From Cepaea nemoralis (Eukaryota; Mollusca; Gastropoda; Stylommatophora; Helicidae), in contig JACEFZ010015078.1 of NCBI GenBank assembly GCA_014155875.1, positions 33,783 to 97,782 on the forward strand: DNA of 64,000 nucleotides, given 5' to 3'. Every line of letters starts with the position of its first letter. The first letter of the stretch is position 1. A program made the translations under genes and the position numbers. The notes beneath the pieces were generated by a model that was not told the origin of the DNA, made no database searches, and worked only from the letters and a program-made list of their open reading frames with translations. Below are positions 1-10,440 of the stretch, piece after piece.

Positions 1-282
1 TTATGAGAATATCCAAAAAGAACCAAAAGGCAAAACTCTGTTGCAGAGAACATCCAGAAGAAACCCAAAACTGGTACTATGTTATTACAAAGAACACCTA
101 GAAAGAATTAGTTCATAAGAATTATTTTCTGATAACAACCATATATAACCAATAGATTAAACCCTATTACATACAGCATTATAAATATCCCATAGGTAAA
201 ATTTATTGCAGAGACCATACATAAATAGCCAATAGTGAAACTCTTTTGCAGACAGCATTATGAATAATACGTAAGTAAAATG
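1..282. repeat. Imperfect tandem repeat, AT-rich, non-coding
   Basis: Degenerate units of roughly 40-45 bases recur, each with variants of CATAAATAACCAATAG followed by GTGAAACTC and TTGCAGA. The array is interrupted by SINE-A at 283-515 and resumes at about 516-620. The same arrangement recurs at 19317-19516 and 19755-19865. No reading frame or known family is seen. Confidence 0.6.
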
Positions 283-515
283 CCGGTCTCCCTGGCCAAG
301 GTGTTAACGACATTGTTCGTAATTCTTATATTCTTCTGTGGAAAACAATTACGTGACATTTGGCAGCGGATCACACCGCGCAGGTAACTTACGGGGTATG
401 TGAGCAGGTCGTTCAGAAAGCAATGGCAAACTACTGGGCATAAATCTTGCCTAGTACATCAACAGCAGCTGAAAAATGCTGGTGTTGACTGCTACATCCT
501 GTAAGGGATATGCAA
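283..515 (+). mobile_element. SINE-A copy (tRNA-like head)
   Basis: This unit of about 235 bases starts CCGGTCTCCCTGGCCAAGG and ends near TGTAAGGGATATGCAAC. Copies of the same unit occur at 12387, 13048 (minus), 19517, 49131 and 49737 (minus), with a truncated copy at 27339. The better preserved copy at 12387 has GTTCGAAAC about 55 bases in, which resembles a pol III B box. I therefore infer a tRNA-derived SINE. It has no coding capacity. Its D2 counterpart lies at 19517. Confidence 0.65.
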
Positions 516-900
516 CATTTATTGTTGAGAACGTACATAAATAACCAATAGGTGAAACTCAATTGCAGACAGCAATATAAATAACCCGTAGGTAAAGTTT
601 ATTACAGAAAGCGTACATTAAAGGGGATTGTTTGAAGATAGCTTTCAGACTTTTAACGCGCTTTACAGTAGCTGTCATTTCAACCTAACACATATCTTAC
701 ATGAGGCAACCAATGCAGTGAACCATCCATCCATCCATCACAGTGGCGTGCAAAGGGGGGTATCCAGCCTGGAGGGGGGCATCCGATTAGGGAGAGGGGG
801 CAGCACAGTGCAGTGGGAGAGGAGGAGGAATGAATTAGGGAAAGAACAATTTAGGGGCATCCAGTCAAGGTGTTGTCGCCGGACATCAAAGAACCTCTGC
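516..900. other. Non-coding, duplicated in D2
   Basis: This is the end of the tandem-repeat region (to about 620) followed by sequence rich in short purine and CCAT runs. It aligns with 19755-20160. I see no supportable gene. The frame open over 628-933 is not conserved in the D2 copy. Confidence 0.5.
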
Positions 901-939
901 ATGCCATTGATCCATCATGTGCCATGCCGATAAGCATGG

Positions 940-1790
940 GCGGTCACCAAAGTCGTCGATGGGTTTAGGTGTGCCCACATGATGGATATGAGTGATGGAG
1001 ATGGCTGCTTGCTTTAGCCTGACCATCAGGATGACATCAGTACCCCCAGGTTTGGGTGCATAGCTATTTAACACCATTTCCTCAAACAGGCAAATATCAT
1101 TCAAAGCTAAATGGAGTTAGGATTATTACCGTACATAATATTTTTGTCAACGATGCTGGAGAAGATCGTTGCTGTTAAGCTTCAGGAAAATTTAGAAAGG
1201 GAAAAGCTCCCCCTCCCCCCCTCTTTCCCCGTAAGGTTTGGGAGGTTACCGGCCAGGAAAAGATACTCCATTTCGAGGACGCGTACAGCAGTCAGATATG
1301 ATATTTTGATGTACGCTCTTATGAAGAAGAGAGTATTCCTTGGTTGGTGAATTGAATTGCAGCTGTTCTGTATTCTCATAGCGTGGATCTCCGGCTGGGT
1401 ACATGAACCTCTGAGCCATGAATCATAGCCCCCGGACTACCACAGTAGTCAGCAGTTTCCCCTGTGCTTTTCAATGTGTATACGAGCAAGATTGAAATCC
1501 TCGAAGCTCCAGGGGCTGGAAGGATACTAACATTTGCAGATGATGTTCATGCATACAGGCAGGGGAGGGACAGAAATCAAACAACTCAGGAGATGCAGGC
1601 GACACTGGACAAAGTAATGACGTCGTTTACGGAGATGAATGCCGTCATTAACCCAGAAAAAGCGTCTGTCTTGTGGTGCTCTCTGAAGAATAGGATTGTC
1701 AAAGCTGACCTCCCAAGCCTCACAATAAATGGTAGATCTGTGAATGGAGACATTATGTGGGTATGAAATGTGATGAGGAAAGTAAACTAG
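940..1790 (+). pseudogene. LINE A reverse transcriptase relic
   Basis: This is a decayed middle part of a non-LTR reverse transcriptase. Recognisable pieces in shifting frames are the PxPKPGK-like segment near 1065-1080, a LEKIVAVKLQ segment near 1156, a VLFNVYTSKI segment near 1466, and the catalytic motif region FADDV near 1533. An internal deletion joins the fingers to the palm at a C-rich run (1208-1222). The same relic occurs at 16844-17790 and 20200-20990. It would have copied LINE RNA at the target site. It is now interrupted by stops and is followed directly by SINE-B. Confidence 0.7.
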
Positions 1791-1811
1791 CCACCACATC
1801 TGCTTGTGGAC

Positions 1812-2145
1812 CGAGATGATCTCCGTGGTGTAGTGGTTAAACCGCTGGCCTCGCGCTCCGAAGGAAATGGGCTTGGTATGGGACACAGTGATTCGGTTCA
1901 TGGGTGTCATTTTCTGGGAGACTCCTGTGGGGCTGTAGTGTGTGTGTGCTCTGTGCGACGCTTTTGACAGTTCCCACTGTGGAAAGGGATCAGCCATCTG
2001 GGATAAAACCAGTTGCAATAAAATCACCCCTCTTACCTTCCAACCATATTCAATATGTCGTGGACTAGAAATTGTGAAGGCCTAACACTTCACACTCCGT
2101 CGGTAGTATATGCTGTGGGACCATCTCCACTGTATACAGACATAC
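1812..2145 (+). mobile_element. SINE-B copy (tRNA-like head)
   Basis: The start TCTCCGTGGTGTAGTGG fits a pol III A box (TGGTGTAGTGG). A weak B box, GGTTCATGGG, lies about 70 bases downstream. Three paralogous copies exist in the window (also about 17832 and 21032), each joined to the same LINE A relic, so the ends of the unit are not defined by independent insertions. It is non-coding. The spacing between the two boxes is longer than in a tRNA, so an insertion in the head is likely. Confidence 0.5.
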
Positions 2146-2164
2146 AGGCAGGCAGGATGACAGA

Positions 2165-2345
2165 CAGATAGATAGGAAGGTAGGTAGGTAGTTAAATATG
2201 TAGGCAAACAGATAGATAGATAGGTGGGTATGTAGATTGATAGGTTGGTAGATAGGTGGGTAGGTAGATTGATAGATAGGTGGGTAGGTAGATAGATAGG
2301 TGGGTAGGTAGGTAGGTAGATAGATAGGTGGGTAGATAGATAGAT
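2165..2345. repeat. GGTA/GATA microsatellite
   Basis: Imperfect tetranucleotide array with GGTA, GATA and GGTG units. Reading frames across it encode only repeats such as YLPTYLS and are not genes. The array resumes at 3083-3327 and 5877-6044 and is the landing site of three separate LINE insertions in D1. Confidence 0.9.
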
Positions 2346-3083
2346 AGAACAAACTTTATTTTCAAAGGGTTAAGAATTGGGCACGCAGGCCCGTCTAACA
2401 TTATGCCCTTCTATCACTCTCTTTCATAGATTATTTCATTCACACATCATTCAAGGCTAACAAAGAACAGCAACAATAATATAACAGATATGCATTATAA
2501 AGGCATGGGCAAAATGCAAACATCAAAACTACACGGCACAGTAATATTAGATAATGGTCTGACACGTTATTAGTATTAGGCATGTGGAATATACTGGCCT
2601 ACAAAAAGGGGACTGGCTGTTATACTAGGGTTTTGTTATTATTATTATTATCTCTATTATTAAGGGGGAAGTTAATCCGTATTGAGATAGTGTTCGAATA
2701 ATATGCGATTATATGAATAGGGATTGGTGATGTCTTTGATTTCTTGTGGAAGATTGTTCCACAGCTGAGCTGCAGAGTACGTTAAGCTTGTTTTGTATAA
2801 GTCAATCCTAGGCTTCGGAATGTGTAGTATATTTAAACGTTTACTGTGTCTAGCATTATATTTAAACAATGGCCAAAGGTAATTTGGGGCATTCCGATGC
2901 AGGATTTTGTGAATTAGTTTAGCTTTATTGAAAAGCAGGCGTTTGCGGAATGGTAGTAACTGAAGGTGTTTATACAGGCTAGGATTGTCAGATAAATGTT
3001 TGCTATAAATTAGACATTTATCTGACAATCCTAGCCTGTATACACGCCTTCAGTTACTACCATTCCGCAAACGCCTGCTTTTA
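2346..3083 (-). pseudogene. LINE 3' fragment, CR1/L2-like C-terminus
   Basis: On the minus strand, 3028-2672 encodes 118 residues typical of the C-terminus of CR1/L2-type LINE polymerases: a basic start (LLPFRKRLLFNKAKL), then H(K)ILHRNAPNYL and AAQLWNNLPQEI near the end. The untranslated 3' part reaches 2346 and ends next to the GATA array. The copy is 5'-truncated. Its 5' end folds back on itself (inverted repeat 2931-3082). It is absent from D2, so it inserted after the duplication. The clade assignment is by family resemblance only. Confidence 0.65.
2931..3082. repeat. Inverted repeat, 68-bp arms, 16-bp loop
   Basis: Positions 2931-2998 and 3015-3082 are reverse complements apart from about two mismatches, separated by 2999-3014. 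The right arm is an inverted copy of LINE coding sequence at the 5' end of the CR1/L2-like fragment. This resembles the inverted 5' ends that LINE insertion can produce. It would fold into a strong hairpin. Confidence 0.85.
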
Positions 3084-3160
3084 GGTGGGTATATATTGAT
3101 AGGTGGGTAGGTAGGTAGATAGATAGGTGGGTGGGTAGGTAGGTTGATAGATAGATAGGT

Positions 3161-3327
3161 AGGTGGGTAGGTAGATTGATAGGTGTGTGGGTAGATAGGT
3201 GGGTAGGTAGATTGATAGGTGGGTAGGTAGGTAGATAGATAGATAGGTGGATGGATGGGTTAATGGATGGATGGGTTAATGGATGGTTGGATAGGAATGT
3301 AGGTAGGTACATACGTAGACAGGTAGG
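3161..3327. repeat. Left copy of 167-bp direct repeat flanking LINE1
   Basis: By direct reading this matches 5877-6043 base for base, although it consists of imperfect GGTA/GGTG/GGAT units. It immediately precedes the 5' junction of the zinc-finger LINE at 3328. It may be an unusually long target-site duplication, or the product of recombination inside the array. Confidence 0.85.
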
Positions 3328-5876
3328 CAACGTTCGAGTGACAAAATCCATGTGTGGTGCCGAATGTTGGACAGACCATCGTCTCATTGTCTCGAAAATG
3401 AACATCCACATCAGGCCACCACGGCGTCCTCAAGGGGCGAAAATGCAAACAAAGCTAAATGCCACCCGCCTAAACAGCAAGAAAATGCAGCAGTCGTTTG
3501 AAAATATGCTGGAAGACCGCCTCAAGCCCAATGCTGAAGCTAAACAGGATACAGAAACAGAATGGAGAGCCCTAAAGGACACGATTTACAACACTGCTAT
3601 GGAAATCCTGGGTCCAGCCCCCCGAAAGCATAAAGACTGGTTTGATGAAAATTCCGAAGACATCAACCAATTGCTGGCCGAGAAACATCTTCTCCTCAAG
3701 GCACATTTGAATGACCCAAAGTCAACATCAAAAAAAGATGCTTTCAAGAACATTCAGAGAGTAGTGCAGCAGAAACTTCGGCACATGCGGGACTCCTGGC
3801 TGAGCAGCAAAGCTGATGAAATTCAGGGCTTTGCTGACAGACACGATATGAAAAACTTCTACGACTCACTGAAAGCGGTCTATGGTCCTTCATCACCAGG
3901 CATAGTTCCCCTCCTCAGTGCAGACGGGGGAACATTGGTCACCGATAAGAAAGAAATCCTCCAACGCTGGGCAGAGCATTTCAGCAAAATCTTAAATGCA
4001 ACTTCCTTCTTCGATGATGAAACCATCAATTGCCTTCCTCAAGTTCCCACCAATGAGACTCTTGATGACCTGCCAACCATAGTGGAAATAAACAAAGCCA
4101 TCCAGCAACTCTCCAGCGGCAAGGCACCTGGTCCTGACTCCATCCCAGCAGAGATATACAAGGCAGGTGGGCCGGTCCTAACAGAGCAGCTTCACCAAGT
4201 CTTCACAAACATATGGATGAATGAGACCATGCCACAAGATTTTAAGGACGCGTCAATAGTCCACCTTTACAAACGTAAAGGAAACCGCCAATCCTGTGAC
4301 AACCACCGAGGCATCTCCTTGCTTTCAATTGCAGGGAAGATACTCGCCAGAATTCTTCTCAATCGCCTCACAGCCCATCTCGATCAAGGTCTTCTTCCTG
4401 AGAGTCAATGTGGCTTCAGAAAAGAACGTGGAACTGTTGACATGATTTTCGCTGCAAGGCAGCTGCAAGAGAAATGTCAGGAACAGAACTGCGAAAGTTC
4501 TCCACTTTCATTGACCTTACCAAGGCTTTTGATACAGTCAGCAGAGAAGGACTCTGGAAGATTATGGCAAAATATGGCTGTCCACGAAAGTTTGTCCAAA
4601 TAGTGCGGCTATTTCATGACGGCATGCAGGCAAGAGTACAGGAAAATGGTGAGCTGTCTGAACCCTTTCCTGTCACCAATGGAGTGAAGCAAGGATGTGT
4701 CCTGGCACCAACACTGTTCAGCCTCATGTTTTCAGCCATGTTGATGAATGCCTTCGAGAACGACGACATTGGAATAGACATTAACTACCGTATGGATGGA
4801 AAGTTATTCAATCTCAGAAGGCTGAAAGCTAAAACCAAAATTAACAGTGGCACCGTCAGAGAGCTCCTGTTTGCTGATGATTGCGCTCTATACGCCAACT
4901 CAGAGGCGGACATGCAACATAATGTTTCAGCTTTCTCACATGCCTGTGCCAACTTTGGGCTCAATATCAACTTGGAGAAGACTGTAGTTATGTACCAGCC
5001 AGCTCCAGGGAATAATCACACTGTGCCGAATATCAAAGTGAATGATCATAGACTAAGTGTTGTGGACAAATTTACCTATCTTGGCAGCACCCTGTCACAA
5101 GCTGCCACAATCGATGACGAAGTGAATGCAAGAATCTCCAAGGCCAGTGCAGCCTTTGGCAGACTGTACAAGAATGTATGGGATAGAACTGGAATAAGCC
5201 TGCAAACAAAGCTAAAAGTCTACAAAGCAGTTGTATTATCTACACTGCTATATGCTTGTGAAACCTGGACTGTTTATCAGCGACACGCTAGGAAATTAAA
5301 CCACTTCCACACAGTCTGCCTAAGGAAGCTACTGAAGATTAAATGGCAAGACAAGATTCCAGACACTGAAGTCCTAGAAAGAGCATCCATGCCCAGTATC
5401 CACACTATACTGAAGAAGAATCAGATTCGCTGGGCTGGTCACCTGACTCGCATGCCAGATCACAGGCTCCCTAAACGAATTTTTTACAGCGAACTGCGTT
5501 GTGGTAAACGCTCCCAAGGTGGCCAGAGGAAACGTTTTAAAGACACTCTGAAAATTTCACTGAATGCTTTTGGAATTCATCATGACACCTGGGAGGCTGC
5601 AGCCAGAGACCGAAATTCGTGGCGTGCATCATTGCGCAAGGGTGCAGTCATATGTGAGGCAACCAGGACTGCAAGAGCTGTGAAGAAAAGGCAGGACAGA
5701 AAAACCACTGCAGGAAATCCTCCTCCAGAGACGTCAAGCATTCTTTGTCCACATTGTCAAAGAACATTTCGAGCCAAAATAGGCCTTATCAGCCATCTTA
5801 GAACCCATGGCTCCACACCTTCAACCCCACTGGATGAAATGAATGGTCATCATCATTCTTGATGGACAAACAACAC
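3328..5876 (+). pseudogene. Zinc-finger LINE copy 1: endonuclease end, RT, C2H2 tail
   Basis: This is a 5'-truncated non-LTR retrotransposon. It opens within the last part of an AP-endonuclease domain (TDHRLIVSKM near 3376). The reverse transcriptase has GKAPGPDSIPAEIY near 4120, CGFRKERG near 4411, LTKAFDTV near 4516, the GVKQGCVLAPTLF segment near 4684 and the catalytic FADDC near 4870. The C-terminus has a C2H2-type finger (CPHC, then HLRTH) near 5749-5805. A frameshift near 4490 separates two frames (to about 4490, then to the stop at 5862). The rest is intact, so the copy is young. It ends GATGGACAAACAACA with no poly(A). RNase H is absent. I cannot assign the clade with confidence. Confidence 0.85.
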
Positions 5877-6043
5877 AGGTGGGTAGGTAGATTGATAGGT
5901 GTGTGGGTAGATAGGTGGGTAGGTAGATTGATAGGTGGGTAGGTAGGTAGATAGATAGATAGGTGGATGGATGGGTTAATGGATGGATGGGTTAATGGAT
6001 GGTTGGATAGGAATGTAGGTAGGTACATACGTAGACAGGTAGG
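5877..6043. repeat. Right copy of 167-bp direct repeat flanking LINE1
   Basis: Identical by eye to 3161-3327. It begins immediately after the 3' end of LINE1. The second zinc-finger LINE (6045-8030) has inserted one base past its end, at the same AGACAGGTAGGT sequence that forms the LINE1 5' junction. Confidence 0.85.
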
Positions 6044-6044
6044 T

Positions 6045-8030
6045 CATTGGCACCTTTCCGTATTGACAGACGATAGTTTGGTACATTGTGCTTCAAAAAG
6101 GCTTAATAACTGTCATATGGCAATAACTACGATCCATGGCGGTGGCGAGTGTGGCTGGTAAGGCCAATTAATGCTGCAAACGTTTGCCCACAGTAGGTGC
6201 ATGTGAAAACATGGTCATTTCCACCATTTTGCACCATCTTACGTCTCTCACACTGTGTGAGTGCTTTATCTGCAATCATTTTCTCTTTTGTCTTTATTCC
6301 ATTTCTGATAGTTGCCCTCCATGCAACACGTTCAGCGGCGACGTGCTCCCATTGTGCATTATCAATGCCTGTATCAATCATGTCCCGCTTACACACATCT
6401 TTGTATCGTAGTAGAGGCCGACCCTGAGATCTCCTACCCGTCTGTAATTCACCAAAAAAGATGTCCTTTGGTATTCTACCATCATCCATCCTCCTAACGT
6501 GTCCTATCCATCTAAGTCTACGAAGACTGAGCATGGAATACACCGTCACACAACCTGATCTTTCCAATACTTCAGTATTTGTGATTTTGTCTTGCCACTT
6601 AATACCAAGTATTCTTCGCAGACACCGCATATGAAAGCTGTTTAAACGTTTCTCTTGGCGTGAGTAAGTTGTCCATGTTTCACTGCCATAAAGAAGAGTA
6701 CTAAGGACACAGGCTTGGTAGACGAGGACTTTTATTTTGGCAGTAAGCTTCCTGTTCTCCCAGAATCTTTTTGCTAACATGTTCATTGTTGTTGCTGCCT
6801 TGCCAATCCTGATGTTGATTTCCTGATCGAGGGATAATTTGCTACTTACCTCTGATCCTAGATATGTAAAATGGTCTACTATCTCCAGTTCGGCGTCGTC
6901 AATAAAGATTGATGGTACACCATGTGCACCTTGTGACATAAGCTGTGTCTTATTTTTGCTAATTGTTAAACCAAATTCAGAACAAGCATTGTAGAATGCA
7001 GATAGTAGATGTTGTAATTCTTCCTCAGAGTGGGTCGTAATTGCAGCATCATCCGCAAAAAGCAACTCTCTGATTAGTACCCTGCTAATTTTGGTCTTGG
7101 CCTTCAATCTCTGAGCATTATAGAGGCCACCATCTGAGCGTGAGTGAATGTATATACCGTCATCCTGATCACGAAAGGCATATTTCAGTAGAAGTGAAAA
7201 GTATATCCCAAAGAGGGTGGGGGCTAGTACACAACCTTGCTTAACTCCACTCTTGATTTCAAACTCTTCTGAAGTTGAGCCATCAAACTTGATTATACCC
7301 TTCATGCCTGTGTGGAACGATTCCACAATGGACAGAAGAGTTGGTGGACAGCCAATCTTCTTTAGTGCTTTGAACAGACCCTCACGAACTGACCAAATCG
7401 AATGCCTTTGTGAGGTCGATGAAGGCAATAAACAGTGGCTGATTTTGTTCCCGGCATTTTTCTTGCATCTGTCGCAATGAGAATATCATATCAATGGTAG
7501 ACCGGTTCTGACGGAAGCCGCACTGTGATTCGGGGTAGACTTGATCTCCCAGGACTTGAAGTCTGCGCAGGACAATTCTGGCAAATACTTTCCCAACAAT
7601 ACACAGAAGTGAGATACCCCTATAGTTGTTACAGTCGCTCCGATCTCCCTTGTTCTTGTACAGCGTTATGATGTTTGAATCTTTGAAATACTGTGGGACT
7701 TGTCCTTCTCGCCAGCATAGCTCTATTAGCTGGTGGATCTGTAGAGCGAGGGTGTCTTGTCCACTCCTGATCACCTCTATTGGAATCCCATCCTTACCTG
7801 GAACCTTGCCAGATGCAAGCTCATTTATAGCACACTTAACTTCTGTTATAGTGGGAAGTGTGTCCAGGTGGTCAAGAGTTGGCAGGGCCTCTATGGCGTT
7901 GAGGGCATCATCCGCCAGCTTTGTCTCACTTGAGTAAAGCTCTAAATAGTGCTCGACCCATCTATCCATCTGCTGTTTCTTATCAGTGATGATTTCTCCA
8001 GTCAAGGTTTTCAGCGGTGCACTTCTTTTG
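6045..8030 (-). pseudogene. Zinc-finger LINE copy 2 (different subfamily)
   Basis: This minus-strand LINE is bounded by a 12-base duplication AGACAGGTAGGT at 6033-6044 and 8031-8042. From its 5' side at 8005 it encodes the RT fingers (GKVPGKDGIPIEVI near 7785), CGFRQNRS near 7525 and LTKAFD near 7400. A frameshift near 7390-7400 follows, then the palm with GVKQGCVLAP near 7235 and catalytic FADDAA near 7050, down to a stop at 6127. The C-terminal finger has CTYC and a histidine pair (HTRHRH). It is truncated before the endonuclease. It is clearly related to LINE1 at 3328 but diverged. It is absent from D2, where the uninterrupted site lies at about 21529-21540. Confidence 0.87.
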
Positions 8031-8042
8031 AGACAGGTAGGT

Positions 8043-8440
8043 AAGTAGTTAAATATTCATACAACTAGGTCAGTATGCATGTAGGTATGAACACCATAGG
8101 ACAGACAAGCAAATAAGCCGATTGGTAGGTATTACCAGTGAGTTGAAATTAACACCTTAAAAGTTTGATAGACATGACAATAACCATACCATTGTCTTGT
8201 AACCTGTCAATATTTTTGTTAAGGATATCAGGGAGAACACTGACATAACGACAGTTTAAAGATGGTCGCCCATCTTGTGACATTCACCAAAGGGAACAGC
8301 ATTTTGTTATCCGTGTTTTGGTTAGCTTTGGGGTGAAACCTATAGAAATTCATCGGCGAACCAATCTGAGCCATTATACATGGATACGCGTTAGATAGCT
8401 GGTGGATTGGTTTGCTGGTTGTGTGGTTGGTTGGCTCGTT
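8043..8440. other. Non-coding, shared with D2
   Basis: AT-rich sequence paralogous to 21541-21587 joined to 22921-23108 and 26369-26520. It contains the empty target sites for LINE3 (TGTAGGTATG, 8080-8089) and element X1 (ATGG, 8262-8265). I see no gene or RNA. Confidence 0.6.
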
Positions 8441-8568
8441 CGTTCATTAGTTAGCTAGCTAGTTAGTTAGTTAGTTAATTAGTCAGTTAGTTAGGTAGTT
8501 AGTTAGTTAGTTAGGTAGGTAGGTAGTTAGTTAGCTAGTCTAGCTAGCTAGCTAGTTAGTTAGTTAGT
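8440..8568. repeat. TTAG tetranucleotide array
   Basis: Imperfect (TTAG)n with GCTAGC interruptions, paralogous to the longer array at 26557-26910. LINE A copies end in CTAA/TTAG repeats (for example 9565-9592). The array may therefore have grown from a LINE A 3' tail, which is an inference. Confidence 0.9.
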
Positions 8569-8575
8569 CCCCATA

Positions 8576-8935
8576 TCATCCCCATGGCACACGGAACTAT
8601 CAATCACAAAGAGAACTGGTTACTCGCATCAGAAGAAGACAGTCCACATTTTTGGGGCATGCGGTGAGAAGGGGAAAGCTGGAGTATGTCGTCACAACAA
8701 GAAGGCTGGAGGGGAAGAGAGGCAGGGGGAGACAGAGAAAAAATACCGAACAGTTTGAGATCGTAGCAATGAGGAAAGTCGGTATCAGAAATGATTGGAA
8801 GCATGAGAGACAGAAGAATGTGGACAGACATGATCACCAACGCCACACAGCAGGGACTATAAGAAGAACAAACTTGTTCATTGGAAATCGTGTATGTACA
8901 ACCTGTTGCCATCTGTTGTAGTTTGGGGCACACTT
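8576..8935 (+). pseudogene. RTE-type LINE 3' relic
   Basis: The frame at 8610-8920 encodes the basic C-terminal tail of RTE-type polymerases: RRRQSTFLGHAVRRGKLEY, then RLEGKRGRGRQR. The palm, thumb and endonuclease are missing. The same relic lies at 26925-27260 in D2, so it predates the duplication. Confidence 0.75.
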
Positions 8936-9029
8936 AAAGTGTTTAAAAACTCGGTGTCTCTGGCATCGCATTATGACTTTCAGCTTTTGTATTGCCTAAT
9001 GTGTCCTCTAACTTCTACGCAGTTAGAGA

Positions 9030-9592
9030 AAAAAGTGAGAAGTTAGAGAAATAAAGCAATACCATGGCTCGAGACACAGACATTCACTTGGGCTTGTTTC
9101 CTTAGCGACTCAATGAACATGATCAAGAGGATAGAGGAGGGGTCGACCCGAAGAGAATGGTTGCTGCCTCTGGAGCGGTCTCGGCTGACAAAGATTAGTT
9201 TCATCTTCGTGCCAGGGCATGCGGGAGTACAAGGAAATGAGCGGGCTGACAAGCTCGCAGGTGAGGCTACTGTGGAGGGCGGACGCGCCATGGACCAGGC
9301 TGACATTCTGAATGCTCTACGAGAAGTAAGACTTGTGCGAGAACCAAGTGATGACTGTGAATCTACAACAATGGCCAGACTGTGAGAACAGCAAATTAAA
9401 AGAAGGGCGGCCAAACAATAACACTACTCAGGAAGCCAAAGAAGATTGATAAACCAACACAGAACTGGCGTCGTTAGCCACTACACGCTGCGGGATTTGC
9501 TGAGGAGGGGATCCGAGCACTTATGGAATGAATGCTCCGATGTGCAATGAGGATGATCTGTCGACTACCTAACTAACTAACTAACTAACTAG
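9030..9592 (+). pseudogene. LINE A RNase H fragment
   Basis: The frame at 9113-9385 holds the second half of a LINE-type RNase H domain. FVPGHAGVQGNERADKLAG carries the usual final catalytic aspartate in the NERAD box. It continues in broken frames to about 9550 and ends in (CTAA)n at 9565-9588. The flanks TTAGAGAAA (near 9021) and TAGAGAAAA (near 9590) suggest a target duplication. D2 lacks this insertion near 27475. It belongs to the same family as 10441-11459 and 28005-29740. Confidence 0.8.
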
Positions 9593-10126
9593 AGAAAAAT
9601 AAATACATAATTCTGTTCAGTGAAAAGTTTGTTCTTTCTGGAACATCCGCAATCATACAATATATTAAGTACATTATAGGGTGTGGCGGGCACTTACGGC
9701 CATACCACTTCCCCTTCAAGAGAAATTTATAAAATCAGAAGCATTCAATAAATGTAAACTTTACTGTTTTTACTACAGGGAACTTGATGTAAGCTCGTTA
9801 ATATTTGTACAATACGTTACAGGCAGACGTGCAGCATTCTATAAGTTTTACTTGTATCAAAGAGTTTTATCTAGATTCTGATCGCACAGTTTAAGAAATT
9901 AAAGAATTTTTAATTATGAAATGATGCTTTGAAAATGAAATATTTAGGCTCTATAGAAGCAAACATCTGTAAAAGAAAGTGTTGCCTCCCTTGGACTAAA
10001 TCGCATCGTTGTTAGTGCGCTTGCCTACCAAGATAGCGGTCTGGTTTCAGTATCGATCATTACAATTCTGGGGCCGATCCAGCCTAATTAAAATAAATAC
10101 TAACATTATTTAGAATTATCTGGAAA
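9593..10126. other. AT-rich non-coding, possible degenerate tRNA-like unit
   Basis: Paralogous to about 27480-28004 in D2. Near 9990-10055 there is a tRNA-like stretch (TTAGTGCGCTTGCC, then GGTTTCAGTATCGATC) that could be the head of an old SINE. This is weak evidence. No coding region is seen. Confidence 0.4.
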
Positions 10127-10405
10127 TTATGTGGGAGGTGAGTTGAGTTGATCTCTAAAGGACAGGCTTCTATCAAAAGTGATTCCCAGATACTGCAGTC
10201 TGCTTTCTCTAATCATATTTCTACCATATATCGAGAGGCTTGGGAGAGCTTTAACAATCCTATTGTTCAGTGAGCACCACAAGACCTTTATGGGTCTGAG
10301 CTGAAACTTAATAAATCTATATGCCGTGGTTGATTCTGTTGTTACAAAGGGACGGCGGGACAAGCTTATGGAGCTGGAGGACATCCCAGGCAGTAGGCTG
10401 CTCAA
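10127..10405 (-). pseudogene. LINE A RT palm fragment (minus strand)
   Basis: The 92-residue frame includes VLWCSLNNRIVKA and LQYLGITFDRSLSFRD, matching the post-catalytic palm/thumb of LINE A (compare 28310-28430 on the plus strand). It is followed downstream by unrelated sequence. The D2 counterpart lies at 29741-29960 plus 37984 onward, split by LTR Element 1. The empty site ATTCT is at 10333-10337. Confidence 0.75.
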
Positions 10406-10440
10406 TGTACGATGTTAGTTAGTTATTCGACAGATCATCC

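Noticed and set aside
1812..1900. Functional tRNA gene
   Set aside because: Only pol III box-like motifs are present. No cloverleaf with an acceptor stem could be made by eye, and three diverged copies with long 3' parts indicate a SINE.
2065..2401. Frames encoding repeats of YLPTYLS and similar in GGTA arrays (also 3031-3411, 5798-6028, 21309-21524)
   Set aside because: They are translations of tetranucleotide repeats on the minus strand, with no conservation beyond the repeat.
3328..8030. Naming the exact clade of the zinc-finger LINEs
   Set aside because: The endonuclease-RT-C2H2 layout is clear, but I could not separate candidate clades without a tree.
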